Below are positions 34,437-44,473 of a DNA stretch of 64,000 bases, piece after piece. Numbering within the stretch: position 1 is the first letter of the stretch; each line of letters starts with the position of its first letter. The stretch covers positions 124,001-188,000 of the forward strand of contig NZ_WUEG01000004.1 in NCBI RefSeq assembly GCF_010468565.1. Reading direction: 5' to 3'. Both the position numbers and the translations under genes were made by a program. Source of the DNA: Allomuricauda sp. TY007 (GTDB lineage Bacteria > Bacteroidota > Bacteroidia > Flavobacteriales > Flavobacteriaceae). Below the pieces are notes generated by a model. That model searched no databases and was not told the origin of the DNA. It worked only from the letters and a program-made list of their open reading frames with translations.

Positions 34437-35518
34437 GCTCGGATTTCGAAAACAGCATCAATGGCTAGGTCCAATTCTTTTTGCACCTTTGGATCGGTAC
34501 AATTGATCAATATTGAAATTACTTTTTGCTCTCTGGGATACACAAAAAGATTGGTGTATGCACCAACACTGTTTCCCACATGGCCAAAAAACGGCCTTCC
34601 CTTTGCATCTTGACTCACTTGAAACCCGAGGCCGTAGTAGGCAGGTTTTCCATTTACCACTTGAGAGGTCAATAACTGATTATATGTCTCTTTTTGGAGC
34701 AACTGGCGATCTAAAATAGCCTGTCCCAGTTTAGCAATATCCTCACAGGTGGACAAATACCCGCCTCCAGCCAATTTATAAGCATTGTTCACCTCAGCGG
34801 CTTCAGTAAAGCAGATTGCCCGTTTAGTATAGAATTGGGTTTTGTTCTCGACTACACCCGAATCGATATCCATTTCGTTCGGAGAAAAGGTATGTTTCAA
34901 TCCCAAGGGCATCAAAATATTTTCCTTCACATAATCTTGAAAAGGTACCCCACTCGCTTCTTGCATGACCAAGGACAGCAATACAAAATCGAAACTGTTG
35001 TAGAGATAGTCACTTCCGGGCTCAAAAAGCAAAGGGTCATTTTTAAAAACTGCTATACTGTCTTTGATGGAATAAGCTTGGTTCAAAGCAAACTCTTTGC
35101 CCTTGTATCCCCTAATGCCGGCGGTGTGACTTGCCAATTGCCGCAACGTAAAATCGTATTTCTTTTTGGGGTAATAAGGCACGTAGGTGTAAAAAGATTC
35201 ATCCAAATCCACAATCCCATCCTCCACCATTTTGCCCAAGGCCAATCCAGTGATGCATTTAGAAATACTCGCGATACGGAAAACCGTACGTTTAGGATCT
35301 ACCTTATCCCTCTTTTCCAAATCGGTAAATCCATATCCTTTTTGAAGTACCTGCTCACCATTATCCAGAATGGTAACGGCCAAACCTGGTACTTTTTTCT
35401 CTGCCACAAGATTATGAAAAAGTACATCAGCTTTATCCAACCTTTGAAGCCCTTCCAGTGATTTAATTTTTGGAAATGTTGAAAACAGATTTTTAATATG
35501 TGCAAAAAGGTTTCCCAA
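34433..35518 (-). CDS. Serine hydrolase, class C beta-lactamase/penicillin-binding protein family
   Basis: This 361-residue protein has the three motifs of the family: SISK near residues 84-87 (SxxK), YNS near 168-170 (YxN-like) and HVGNSVG near 315-321 (replacing KTG). No signal peptide is evident with the TTG start used, so it may be cytoplasmic or the start may be wrong. Relatives include esterases and D-amino-acid peptidases; beta-lactam resistance cannot be inferred. It overlaps the convergent decarboxylase gene by four bases. Confidence 0.8.
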   Translation of the reverse strand: MGNLFAHIKNLFSTFPKIKSLEGLQRLDKADVLFHNLVAEKKVPGLAVTILDNGEQVLQKGYGFTDLEKRDKVDPKRTVFRIASISKCITGLALGKMVEDGIVDLDESFYTYVPYYPKKKYDFTLRQLASHTAGIRGYKGKEFALNQAYSIKDSIAVFKNDPLLFEPGSDYLYNSFDFVLLSLVMQEASGVPFQDYVKENILMPLGLKHTFSPNEMDIDSGVVENKTQFYTKRAICFTEAAEVNNAYKLAGGGYLSTCEDIAKLGQAILDRQLLQKETYNQLLTSQVVNGKPAYYGLGFQVSQDAKGRPFFGHVGNSVGAYTNLFVYPREQKVISILINCTDPKVQKELDLAIDAVFEIRA

Positions 35519-35593
35519 AGATTCGGTTTGAATATAGAAAATAAAGAGAAATATTTAAGTTGCTGAAAACTAACATTATTGTTTGAAGCTACA

Positions 35594-36397
35594 TCAATCT
35601 TGGAAAATCAACTTCCCATTGTAGAGCTCTTCCACTTCTACTTCCGGTGGACGGTTAACACTTATCACATCACCTGTCCCTCGAATTGTACCGCCTATCC
35701 GTAGCTGAGGATTAACATAGACATCGTTGGAGCCCCTGTGGCTAATACCAATCCTATCAGCGATTAAGCCCTCTGCCTCAATTCTGGAATCCCCTGCGGC
35801 CACAGTAACATTAAAATTTTCTGTATTTCCCCTAAGCTTAAAATAAGCTATCCCATTCACCACAATTCTTACCGTAGTCGAATTCAAATTCAAATCAAAA
35901 GAACCATCCGTAGTTTCGCTTTCAGGATTCGAATAGCTTTCTGCAACCAAATTTAGGCTTGGGTAGCTCAACACCCCATCACTGGAAACTAAAAGTCCTG
36001 TGCTACTGCGAACTTCTGTAATGTTTGGCGATGTAACATAAACGGTGGTCAATCCATAATCGCGCACATAGTTGCAACTGTTCTCGTTTCGAAGGACAAG
36101 GCGACCATCCTCTACCTCCGCGAAAACATCATTTATAAGATATTCCCCCGTTTCTATCTCCACCTTATGTTCCTCGCCCTGTTTCAATACCACATTTAGG
36201 TTTTCAAAAACAGTAATGGTGCTAAATTCAGGAACATCTACCGTATGGCGTACCAAATCACCTGCGTTTTGAAAACAATCGGGTACATTATCACCGTTGC
36301 AAGAGGCAAATAAAAAAGAAACCAGCATCAAAAACACTCCTAAAGCGCCCTCAAGGGGACTCTTTGCATTTTGAATTTTGTACTTCCACATTTTCAT
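35594..36397 (-). CDS. Head-GIN (DUF2807) domain lipoprotein
   Basis: The 267-residue product carries a lipoprotein signal ending at a Cys in FLFASC (residue about 33), so it is membrane-anchored outside the cytoplasm. The mature part has the repeated short strands of DUF2807. Its ATG overlaps the end of the upstream gene by four bases, so the two are coupled. The function is unknown. Confidence 0.82.
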   Translation of the reverse strand: MKMWKYKIQNAKSPLEGALGVFLMLVSFLFASCNGDNVPDCFQNAGDLVRHTVDVPEFSTITVFENLNVVLKQGEEHKVEIETGEYLINDVFAEVEDGRLVLRNENSCNYVRDYGLTTVYVTSPNITEVRSSTGLLVSSDGVLSYPSLNLVAESYSNPESETTDGSFDLNLNSTTVRIVVNGIAYFKLRGNTENFNVTVAAGDSRIEAEGLIADRIGISHRGSNDVYVNPQLRIGGTIRGTGDVISVNRPPEVEVEELYNGKLIFQD

Positions 36398-37494
36398 AAC
36401 CTGATTCCTATTCCAAATTCGATCGCTTCTGCTTTGGCCCCATGTGATTTTAATGTGATGGCACCAAAGACCTTATCACCAAAATACCGTTTCATCCCAA
36501 TTCTGTTGTACATCCTTCCTTCAAAATCAAAAGGGTAATATACATAGTATCCCAATTGGGCCACAACACTCATTTTGTTTACGAAGAGTTCATGACCAAG
36601 AAAAAGTCCCACTCTTTTATAATCGGTATCCGCATCAACATCCAATTCTGGGAATGCAATAGACTGATACCTGATCAACTCCTTTATAAAGTTAGAAAAG
36701 AAAATATCCGTTCCCAATTGAACAGCGTTTCGTTTGCCCAAACGTTTATCGGCGTAAGCAGATATAGTCGCAAAGCCGTAACGCCCCATATTGATTACAT
36801 CACTTTCGTTGGCCCCGCCGCGAAGTACCAAGTTATAACGGACAGGCTCTGTTATTATCCCTTTCGGCTCCGGTACTAGGTATTCATAATTGGTTTCCTC
36901 ATCAAGATTATAGATCAATCCAAAATTTATGGCGAATGTATTGGTCGATGTATTGGGTGCCTTAAAATTTGCGTTGGAATAATGAATGAACGAAAGTCCA
37001 GCATTGACACCCAATCCCGCAAAAAGATTTTCCTTATGATAATTCAGCATTAATAAAGTACTGCTCAAAATATGGCTTCCGTAGGCATTGTTCCTAAAAT
37101 TTTCATCCTTGTCATAAGGATTGTTAGTGTATGCCAATCCTTGCGCCACTCGTAACTGAACGTTTCTTTTAAAGAAATAGAAATTATAGTGCCCATACAC
37201 CCCAAAATGTTCCCCAAGAGTTGGATTGTTGGTGTTTTGATAGACAAATGTGTAACCCGTATCTGGATACCCAAAATCTGCCTCCCACTCCTTGTGCCCG
37301 TAAGTTTTTCTACTGACACCCAAAATTACCCCTCCCGGGTGATTAGTGATCAAATGTGAAATATCCGGATTGTGCAGAAGAATGGAACCATAGAATTGGT
37401 TCGCATCCAATACAAAATCCTTTGGGGCATCATCCGTTTGGCACAACCCAAAAAATGAAGTCAAAAATACGAATAGGCTAAGTAGGCACCTCAT
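36394..37494 (-). CDS. Outer-membrane acyloxyacyl hydrolase (PagL-like)
   Basis: This 366-residue protein has a signal peptide (1-18) and an alternating-strand barrel. It contains [10 protein letters not shown] near residues 172-181, matching the HxSNA motif whose His and Ser are catalytic in the lipid A 3-O-deacylase PagL. It is longer than PagL, with additional strands. An outer-membrane lipid A deacylase role is inferred. It precedes the DUF2807 lipoprotein gene with a four-base overlap. Confidence 0.72.
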   Translation of the reverse strand: MRCLLSLFVFLTSFFGLCQTDDAPKDFVLDANQFYGSILLHNPDISHLITNHPGGVILGVSRKTYGHKEWEADFGYPDTGYTFVYQNTNNPTLGEHFGVYGHYNFYFFKRNVQLRVAQGLAYTNNPYDKDENFRNNAYGSHILSSTLLMLNYHKENLFAGLGVNAGLSFIHYSNANFKAPNTSTNTFAINFGLIYNLDEETNYEYLVPEPKGIITEPVRYNLVLRGGANESDVINMGRYGFATISAYADKRLGKRNAVQLGTDIFFSNFIKELIRYQSIAFPELDVDADTDYKRVGLFLGHELFVNKMSVVAQLGYYVYYPFDFEGRMYNRIGMKRYFGDKVFGAITLKSHGAKAEAIEFGIGIRL

Positions 37495-37617
37495 GGGGCG
37501 CTAAAGTAGGAAAATAAAAAAACTCCTATGGTCATAAGAAAAGAAAACTAAGAAAAAAACAAACCTTCATTTTACAGATTGGATTGTTCCGCTGCCATGC
37601 ACACTTAACATCAACTT

Positions 37618-38571
37618 TTAAAAAAGCTCCTTGGCAATGGCTTTCACATTATCCGATTTTCCCATGGAGTAATAATGTAATACAGGCACACCTGCTTCCC
37701 TCAATTCTTTGGACTGCTGAATGGCCCATTCCACCCCAACTTGACGCACTTCTTTATTGTTATTGCAAGCTTCAACGGCATCAATCAAATCTTGTGGCAG
37801 ATCTATACTGAAAACATGGGGCAATAATTGCAAGTGACGTTTAACGGCTATTGGCTTGATTCCCGGAATAATCGGAACATCAATGCCCATTTCACGTGCA
37901 GCCTTAACAAAGGCAAAAAACTTTTGATTGTCAAAAAACATCTGGGTCACCACATAATCCGCTCCCAAATCCACTTTTTCCTTCAAGCGTTTTAAATCAG
38001 ATTGAAGGGAAGGTGCTTCCATGTGTTTTTCGGGATAGCCTGCCACCCCGATACAAAAACTGTTCAAATCGCTTGATTCGATGGTATCGTGCAGGTACTT
38101 ACCCTCGTTAATATCCTGAATTTGTTTTACCAATTCCGTGGCATACTGGTGACCGCCTTCTGTGGGGGTAAAATATTTTTCCTCTTTTCTGGCATCACCA
38201 CGGAGTGCCATTACATTTTCTATCTCCAAATACTGACAGTCCACCAATAGGTATTCGGTTTCCTCTTTGGTAAAACCTCCGCATAGCACATGAGGAACGG
38301 TATCCACATTGTATTTATGCTTTAATGAGGCACAAATGCCCAAAGTTCCAGGACGTGTACGCGTAAGTTTTTTATCCAACAGACCATCTTTCTCCTTATA
38401 AATGTATTCTTCCCTAGAGGTGGTCACATCAATAAAAGGGGGCTTGAACTCCATCAAAGGGTCAATATTTTTGTAGAGCTCTTGAATGCTTTTTCCTTTT
38501 ACGGGTGGCACAATCTCAAAACTGAAAAGGGTTTTGCCATTCGCCTTTTTTATGTGATCGGTAATTTTCAT
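37618..38571 (-). CDS. metF: 5,10-methylenetetrahydrofolate reductase
   Basis: This 317-residue flavoenzyme reduces methylene-THF to 5-methyl-THF, the methyl donor of MetH. The opening TLFSFEIVPP, ITYxxS-like segment and ALRGDARKEE near residue 120 are family marks. It is last in a three-gene unit with the split metH, three bases after metH part 2, and so is expected to be under the same SAM-I riboswitch. Confidence 0.95.
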   Translation of the reverse strand: MKITDHIKKANGKTLFSFEIVPPVKGKSIQELYKNIDPLMEFKPPFIDVTTSREEYIYKEKDGLLDKKLTRTRPGTLGICASLKHKYNVDTVPHVLCGGFTKEETEYLLVDCQYLEIENVMALRGDARKEEKYFTPTEGGHQYATELVKQIQDINEGKYLHDTIESSDLNSFCIGVAGYPEKHMEAPSLQSDLKRLKEKVDLGADYVVTQMFFDNQKFFAFVKAAREMGIDVPIIPGIKPIAVKRHLQLLPHVFSIDLPQDLIDAVEACNNNKEVRQVGVEWAIQQSKELREAGVPVLHYYSMGKSDNVKAIAKELF

Positions 38572-38574
38572 TGG

Positions 38575-41253
38575 TTATTCGTCAACTATGTTGGGAGCCA
38601 GCCATTTTTGGGCTTCCTCCAGTTTCATATTTTTTCGCTCCGCAAAATCCTGAACTTGGTCTTGCTTTATTTTTCCCAATCCAAAATATTTGGCCTGTGG
38701 ATGTCCAAAATAATACCCACTAACACTTGCAGCGGGCCACATGGCCAGACTATCGGTCAGTTTTACACCTATTTTTCCTTCCACATCCATCATCTCCCAA
38801 ATAGTGAGTTTCTCTAAGTGGTCGGGACAGGCAGGGTAACCGGGTGCGGGTCGGATACCTCGATATTTTTCTTTGATCAGCTCCGTATTGTCCAAATTTT
38901 CATCTACTGCATAGCCCCAATATTTGGTCCGGACTTCTTTGTGAAGATATTCTGCAAAAGCCTCTGCAAATCTATCCGCCAAAGCTTTGATCATAATGGA
39001 ATTGTAATCATCGTGATTTTTTTCAAACTGAGCGGCCAATTCTTGGGTACCAAAACCTGCACTCACGCAAAAACAACCTATGTAATCTTGAATTCCTGAA
39101 TCCTTGGGGGCGATAAAATCAGCCAATGCGATATTGGGAACTCCTTCACGTTTCTTCAATTGTTGGCGAAGGGTTCTAAAAATGAAGGTTTCTTCTTCCT
39201 TTTCTACTTCTATATCATCTTCGTTGATTTGATTGGCAGGAAACAACCCGAAGATAGCCTTGGCCTTCAATAGTTTTTCATCCAACACTTGGTTCAAAAG
39301 CTCTTTGGCATCTTTAAAGAGCTCTTTGGCCTGTTCACCAACAACTTCATCGGTCAAAATATCGGGATATTTACCGTGCAAGTCCCAACTTCGGAAGAAC
39401 GGAGACCAATCAATGTATTCTTCCAATTTGGTCAAATCAAAATCTTCCCAAACTTGAATGCCCAACTGGTTTGGTTTTTTAATATCGAAAGGCTCCCACT
39501 TGATTTGAAGCTTGTTTTTCCTCGCTTGTTCCAAAGTCAGGTATTCCTTCTGCTTGCCACGTTTCAAAAACTTGTCCCTGAAGCTTTCATAATCCAGTTT
39601 GATGGATTTTTTATAACCCGAAGAAGTCTCATCCTGAAGCAAATCCCCCACTACCGTTACCGCTCTCGATGCATCGTTTACGTGCACTACAGCCTGACTG
39701 TATTGAGGGTCAATCTTCACTGCTGTATGGGCTTTGCTCGTGGTAGCACCGCCAATCAGAAGTGGAACATCAAAGTTTTGACGCTCCATCTCCTTGGCCA
39801 AGAACACCATTTCGTCCAAAGATGGGGTAATCAATCCGCTCAAACCAATAATATCCACTTGTTCTTCCTTGGCTTTGTTGATGATTTTTTCGGGAGGAAC
39901 CATCACACCAAGATCCACAATTTCATAATTGTTGCAGGCAAGCACTACGCTTACTATATTTTTTCCAATATCGTGCACATCGCCCTTAACAGTGGCCATC
40001 AGTATTTTTCCGGCCGCCTTTGCATTTTTGTCTTTGGATGCTTCAATATACGGGGTCAAATATGCTACGGCCTTCTTCATCACCCTAGCAGATTTCACCA
40101 CTTGCGGCAAGAACATTTTTCCGCTTCCAAAAAGGTCACCTACCACATTCATCCCGGTCATTAAGTTGCCTTCTATAACATGTAAAGGTTTGGCAGCCTG
40201 TTGGCGGGCCTCTTCCACATCTTCAATAATATATTGGTCTATTCCTTTGACCAAGGCACGGGTAATACGGTCTTGTAATGGCTCTTCTCTCCACGAAAGG
40301 TCCACTTTGCTTTCCTTTGTGGTCCCCACAACGGTTTCAGCAAATTCCAATAGGCGTTCGGTAGCATCGTCTCGCCTATCCAATAGTACATCTTCTACAT
40401 GTTCGAGCAGGTCTTTGGGTATATCATCATAGACCTCCAACATGGTAGGATTTACAATCCCAATGTTCATCCCAGCTTTAATGGCATGGAACAAAAAGGC
40501 TGAATTTATAGCCTCCCGTACAGGATTATTCCCCCTAAACGAGAACGACACATTGCTTACTCCCCCACTAACACTGCAATAGGGAAGGTTTTCCTTAACC
40601 CAACGGGTTGCCTCTATAAAATCGATAGCGTTGCGCCTGTGCTCCTCCATTCCTGTGGCGACCGGAAAAATATTCAGGTCGAAAATAATATCCTCTGGAG
40701 GGAATTTTACCTTGTTGACCAGCACATCGTAAGATCGCTTGGCAATTTCAATCCTACGTTCCAAATTATCGGCTTGGCCAACTTCATCAAAGGCCATAAC
40801 AATAACTGCGGCACCATATCGCTTGATCAATTTGGCATGTCGGATAAATTCTTCTTCTCCTTCTTTGAGACTGATGGAATTCACCACACATTTACCCTGC
40901 ACCACTTGCAATCCAGCTTCGATGATTTCCCATTTGGAACTATCGATCATAATGGGCACTCGGGCAATATCGGGTTCGGATACGATCAAGTTCAAAAACT
41001 TGACCATGGCTTTTTTACCATCTATCAAGCCATCATCCATGTTCACATCAAGGATCTGGGCACCACCCTCGACTTGATCGCGGGCAATATCTAGGGCCTC
41101 ATCAAATTTTTCTTCTTTAATGAGCCTTAAAAACCGTTTGGAACCCGCAACATTGGTACGCTCCCCTACGTTGATGAAATTACTCTCAGGGGTGATGACC
41201 AAAGGTTCCAGGCCACTTAATTTCAGATGTCGCTGTTTGCTGTCTTTTGCCAT
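38575..41253 (-). CDS. metH: Methionine synthase, folate/cobalamin/activation modules (MetH part 2)
   Basis: This 892-residue polypeptide holds the methyl-THF-binding domain (opening [16 protein letters not shown]), the B12 cap and binding domain with DVHDIGKN (axial His), and the C-terminal SAM-dependent reactivation domain ([15 protein letters not shown]). The N-terminal homocysteine-binding module of standard MetH is missing and is encoded separately by the gene nine bases upstream. The two proteins presumably assemble. This split is common in Bacteroidota. Confidence 0.93.
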   Translation of the reverse strand: MAKDSKQRHLKLSGLEPLVITPESNFINVGERTNVAGSKRFLRLIKEEKFDEALDIARDQVEGGAQILDVNMDDGLIDGKKAMVKFLNLIVSEPDIARVPIMIDSSKWEIIEAGLQVVQGKCVVNSISLKEGEEEFIRHAKLIKRYGAAVIVMAFDEVGQADNLERRIEIAKRSYDVLVNKVKFPPEDIIFDLNIFPVATGMEEHRRNAIDFIEATRWVKENLPYCSVSGGVSNVSFSFRGNNPVREAINSAFLFHAIKAGMNIGIVNPTMLEVYDDIPKDLLEHVEDVLLDRRDDATERLLEFAETVVGTTKESKVDLSWREEPLQDRITRALVKGIDQYIIEDVEEARQQAAKPLHVIEGNLMTGMNVVGDLFGSGKMFLPQVVKSARVMKKAVAYLTPYIEASKDKNAKAAGKILMATVKGDVHDIGKNIVSVVLACNNYEIVDLGVMVPPEKIINKAKEEQVDIIGLSGLITPSLDEMVFLAKEMERQNFDVPLLIGGATTSKAHTAVKIDPQYSQAVVHVNDASRAVTVVGDLLQDETSSGYKKSIKLDYESFRDKFLKRGKQKEYLTLEQARKNKLQIKWEPFDIKKPNQLGIQVWEDFDLTKLEEYIDWSPFFRSWDLHGKYPDILTDEVVGEQAKELFKDAKELLNQVLDEKLLKAKAIFGLFPANQINEDDIEVEKEEETFIFRTLRQQLKKREGVPNIALADFIAPKDSGIQDYIGCFCVSAGFGTQELAAQFEKNHDDYNSIMIKALADRFAEAFAEYLHKEVRTKYWGYAVDENLDNTELIKEKYRGIRPAPGYPACPDHLEKLTIWEMMDVEGKIGVKLTDSLAMWPAASVSGYYFGHPQAKYFGLGKIKQDQVQDFAERKNMKLEEAQKWLAPNIVDE

Positions 41254-41262
41254 AAGGTTAAA

Positions 41263-42264
41263 CTATGCTGGAGTCAAAAGTTTTCTCGGTTCATAATCCT
41301 TTACCACATCGGCAATGGCCTTTATATGCTCTGGAGTGGTTCCGCAACACCCGCCCACGATGTTCACCAAGCCTTTGTCCACATATTCTTTGATTTGTGC
41401 CGCCATTTGTTCGGGTGTTTCATCGTATTCGCCAAAGGCATTGGGCAATCCTGCATTAGGATGCGCAGAGGTAGCAAATTCCGATTTTGCCGAAATCACC
41501 TCCAAATGGGGCACCAATTGTTTGGCCCCCAAGGCACAATTGAATCCAATGGATAAAATGGGAATATGGGAAACTGAAATTAGAAATGCTTCTGCCGTTT
41601 GCCCAGATAAAGTTCTTCCCGATGCATCGGTAATGGTACCGCTTACCATCACGGGCACTTCTATATTGCGTTCCTCCTTTACCTCTTCAATGGCAAAAAG
41701 GGCTGCCTTTGCATTTAGGGTATCAAATATAGTCTCTACCAGTAAAACATCTGAACCTCCATCCAACAGGGCCTCTACTTGTTGTTTATACGCTATTCGG
41801 AGTTCATCAAAAGAGACGGCACGATAGCCCGGATCGTTCACATCTGGGGACATACTGGCCGTTTTGTTGGTCGGACCTATACTTCCTGCCACAAATCGGG
41901 GTTTATCTGGATTCTTTTTTGTGAATTCCTCTGCTACTTGCTTTGCAATCTTTGCTGATTCATAATTCAGTTCATACACCAATTCTTCCATTCCATAATC
42001 GGCCATGGCTATGGTTGTACCCGAAAATGTATTGGTTTCAATAATGTCCGCACCTGCTTCCAAAAACATTCGATGGATATCTTTGACGGCCTCTGGTTGA
42101 GTCAAGGACAACAAATCGTTGTTTCCCTGCAAATCACTGGGCCAATCCCTGAACCGTTCTCCCCTAAAATCTTCCTCTCCGAATTTATAGCGCTGCAACA
42201 TGGTGCCCATGGCCCCATCCAACACCAAAATCCGTTTCTTCAATATATCTTCAATTTTTTCCAT
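41263..42264 (-). CDS. Homocysteine S-methyltransferase module (MetH part 1)
   Basis: This 333-residue protein is the homocysteine/zinc domain of MetH, opening [22 protein letters not shown]. The zinc cysteines are in GFNCALGAK and [11 protein letters not shown]. The frame is open to 42330, but the upstream part lies in the riboswitch leader and the ATG at 42264 gives the conserved N-terminus, so it is chosen. It is first in the metH1-metH2-metF operon, 78 bases after the SAM-I aptamer. Confidence 0.92.
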   Translation of the reverse strand: MEKIEDILKKRILVLDGAMGTMLQRYKFGEEDFRGERFRDWPSDLQGNNDLLSLTQPEAVKDIHRMFLEAGADIIETNTFSGTTIAMADYGMEELVYELNYESAKIAKQVAEEFTKKNPDKPRFVAGSIGPTNKTASMSPDVNDPGYRAVSFDELRIAYKQQVEALLDGGSDVLLVETIFDTLNAKAALFAIEEVKEERNIEVPVMVSGTITDASGRTLSGQTAEAFLISVSHIPILSIGFNCALGAKQLVPHLEVISAKSEFATSAHPNAGLPNAFGEYDETPEQMAAQIKEYVDKGLVNIVGGCCGTTPEHIKAIADVVKDYEPRKLLTPA

Positions 42265-42342
42265 AAAACGTTCTTCCTTTAAAAAAGGCAGTAATGGTAT
42301 CAAGAAAAGTGCGGTAAATACTTTGATCATGTATTTTTTCGT

Positions 42343-42482
42343 TATCCTTCCCCAATGGCAGGATGTTGCTCCGTACTTTCCCGAGAATCGTTCAGGACAA
42401 GGGTAGAATGTAGCACCTTCTCGAAGTCGAGGGTTGCTAAGGCTTCAACGGGTCCAATCCCTCCACCTTTCTTGATAACACT
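42343..42482 (-). promoter_or_regulatory. SAM-I (S-box) riboswitch upstream of split metH
   Basis: On the minus strand the leader reads GTTATCAAGAAAGGTGGAG from about 42480, then GACCC, TGAAGCC, GCAACC and AAGGTGCTAC in the order and spacing of the SAM-I aptamer; a closing GATAAC for P1 is at 42343-42348. The segment between the conserved core and the closing strand is about 50 bases, longer than in the copy at 58.3 kb, suggesting an expanded P4. High SAM is expected to shut off the metH-metF operon. Confidence 0.9.
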
Positions 42483-42574
42483 TTCAACTTATAAATGAAC
42501 TGAACTACAAAGAAACGGTACTCCCCAGTGAAAAGCAAAAAATGCCCATGAATTTTTAGAAAACCAACAATAAA

Positions 42575-42600
42575 AAACGGATTGATCGCTCAACCCGTTT
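42575..42600 (-). terminator. Terminator of the SDR gene
   Basis: On the minus strand AAACGG-G-TTGA pairs with TCAA-T-CCGTTT around GCGA, followed by TTTATTG. It lies just after the SDR stop. Confidence 0.8.
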
Positions 42601-42623
42601 TCATCAAATTTATGTGATGTTTT

Positions 42624-43385
42624 TTAGACCATCATTCCGCCCGAGACCTCAATGCGTTGTGCATTGATCCATTTCGCATCATCGGTACACAAAAAAGCCA
42701 CCACACCGCCTATATCACTAGGGATTCCAACACGGCCCAAGGCAGTAAAATTGGATATAGCAGCTCTTTTAGCTTCATCATTTTTATTGGTTCCGCCACC
42801 AAAATCTGTTTCAACGGCCCCAGGAGCAACCACATTTGACCTTATTTGACGCACTCCCAATTCTTTGGCTTGATATCGGGTCAATGCCTCGATGGCCGCT
42901 TTCATTGATCCATAAACGGAGTAGCCCGGAAAGGAGAACCGTGCCAATCCGCTGGAAACATTCACGATGCCTCCACCATCAGTAAGGATGGGCAACATTT
43001 TTTGTGTTAAGAAAAAAGCTCCTTTAAAATGAATGTTCACGAGAGCATCGAACTGCTCTTCTGTGGTTTCACTGATCGGGGCATTGATTCCTATCCCGGC
43101 ATTGTTGATCAAGAAATCAATCTTTGATGCCCCGAAATGGGAATCAATCACTTTTTTGACCTTATCCGCAAAGGCATCAAAACTTTGGTTATCGGCAACA
43201 TCCAGTTGAAGCGCGTAGGCTTTTTGACCGATTTTTTCAACTTCGTTCACCGTTTTGTCCGCCTCATCCTTGTTACTGTGGTAGGTCAACAAAACATTTA
43301 ACCCTTTCTTTGCCAAATTGATGGCCATATCCTCGCCCAGTCCACGGCTACCACCGGTTACCAGTGCAATTTTTTCTTTGCTCAT
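42624..43385 (-). CDS. Short-chain dehydrogenase/reductase
   Basis: This 253-residue Rossmann enzyme has the NAD(P) motif GGSRGLG near residues 11-17, NNAG and the catalytic YGSMK (YxxxK) after a Ser in NVSSGLA. It resembles 3-oxoacyl-ACP reductase-like SDRs; the substrate is unknown. It lies 83 bases downstream of an AraC-family gene in the same direction and is possibly its target. It has no visible link to the methionine genes around it. Confidence 0.88.
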   Translation of the reverse strand: MSKEKIALVTGGSRGLGEDMAINLAKKGLNVLLTYHSNKDEADKTVNEVEKIGQKAYALQLDVADNQSFDAFADKVKKVIDSHFGASKIDFLINNAGIGINAPISETTEEQFDALVNIHFKGAFFLTQKMLPILTDGGGIVNVSSGLARFSFPGYSVYGSMKAAIEALTRYQAKELGVRQIRSNVVAPGAVETDFGGGTNKNDEAKRAAISNFTALGRVGIPSDIGGVVAFLCTDDAKWINAQRIEVSGGMMV

Positions 43386-43468
43386 TTTATTTGATTTTTG
43401 ATTTTAAAACAAAATTAGCCGTGCATGCCCCAGTGGGGTTGCGAGCATCAATCTGTTTTTTGTAAAAA

Positions 43469-44386
43469 TCAAACTTTGACGGCGGACCTAAATTTTAAAG
43501 GGGATAGCTGCGCATGTTTTTTAAAGAAATTGGAAAAATGGGCCACTTCCTCAAAACCCAAACTGAACGCGATTTCTGAAATGTTCCAATCTGTGTTGTT
43601 GAGCAGTATTTTGGCTTCCTCGAATATTCTTGCATGGATTATTGCAGTTGTTGTGCTGCCCGTAGTCTCTTTGAGTACTTTATTGAGGTGATTGGCATGT
43701 ACGGCCAAGCGCTCGGCAAAGTCGTTGGCGGTTTTCAACAACAATCTTTGCGCTGGAGTGTTTATAGGAAATTGCCGCTCCAATAGCTCCACAAACATAT
43801 CGGTGATACGGATGGCGGCATTTTTTCCGTTTTCCACGGGCTGGACCGGATGTAGTTTTTGTCCCATGTGCAGCAATTCAATCACATAGGCCCGTATCAA
43901 ATCAAATTTGAATGGGTAGTCGGAAGAAAGCTCCCTATCTATTTTTTTAAAGAGGTGTTCCAGTTCTTCATAATTTTCCTCCGAAATATTGAGTATGGGA
44001 TAACCCCCGGGTTGAAACAGGGGCAGTTTTTCCAAAATGATTCCGCTTTTATCTTTAGATAAAAAGTTTTCTGTAAAAACGCAGAAATACCCTGATTGGT
44101 CTTCATCTTGGGGCACATAATTATAGGGAATCCGGGGTGAGGCAAACAAAAGGGCCTTGTTCTCAATATGGATCACCTTGTCGGCATACTCCGCACGGTT
44201 TTTTCCGTTGATAAGGCTAATCTTAAAATAGGAACGCCTATCGTATCGCATTTCACCTTTGCTCAACCTTGTACGGTACTCGGCGATATTAAAAACATTG
44301 AAATGGCCGATATCCTTCCCAATGTTCTCGGGAATGGGCAAACTTAGTTTACCATAAAAATCACGTAATGTAAAAAGATTGTCCAT
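43469..44386 (-). CDS. AraC-family transcriptional regulator
   Basis: This 305-residue protein has an N-terminal cupin-like sensory region and a C-terminal pair of helix-turn-helices (about 205-300; AERLAVHANHLNKVLKETTG and ISEIAFSLGFEEVAHFSNFFKKH). It probably activates the SDR gene downstream or itself. The ligand is unknown. Confidence 0.88.
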   Translation of the reverse strand: MDNLFTLRDFYGKLSLPIPENIGKDIGHFNVFNIAEYRTRLSKGEMRYDRRSYFKISLINGKNRAEYADKVIHIENKALLFASPRIPYNYVPQDEDQSGYFCVFTENFLSKDKSGIILEKLPLFQPGGYPILNISEENYEELEHLFKKIDRELSSDYPFKFDLIRAYVIELLHMGQKLHPVQPVENGKNAAIRITDMFVELLERQFPINTPAQRLLLKTANDFAERLAVHANHLNKVLKETTGSTTTAIIHARIFEEAKILLNNTDWNISEIAFSLGFEEVAHFSNFFKKHAQLSPLKFRSAVKV

Positions 44387-44413
44387 TTCCTTGTAAAATT
44401 CAAATATACTTTA

Positions 44414-44449
44414 AAAACAAAAACACCCCCCAAAATTGCTTTTGGGAGG
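44414..44449 (-). terminator. Terminator of the sulfate assimilation operon
   Basis: On the minus strand CCTCCCAAAA pairs with TTTTGGGGGG around GCAA (44426-44449), with one wobble, followed by TGTTTTTGTTTTT. It lies just after the flavoprotein gene, closing the cys operon. Confidence 0.82.
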
Positions 44450-44473
44450 CGTTCTCTCTTCTAAAACAAATAA

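Noticed and set aside
34433..35518. Antibiotic-resistance beta-lactamase
   Set aside because: Family motifs are shared with many esterases and peptidases, KTG is replaced by HVG, and no signal peptide is evident.
37495..37617. Terminator after metF
   Set aside because: Only a short imperfect palindrome before a T-run is seen; not strong enough to report as a feature.
42265..42330. 22-codon extension of the homocysteine methyltransferase module
   Set aside because: It begins in the riboswitch leader and the internal ATG gives the conserved family N-terminus. A leader peptide here is possible but shows no biased amino-acid run.
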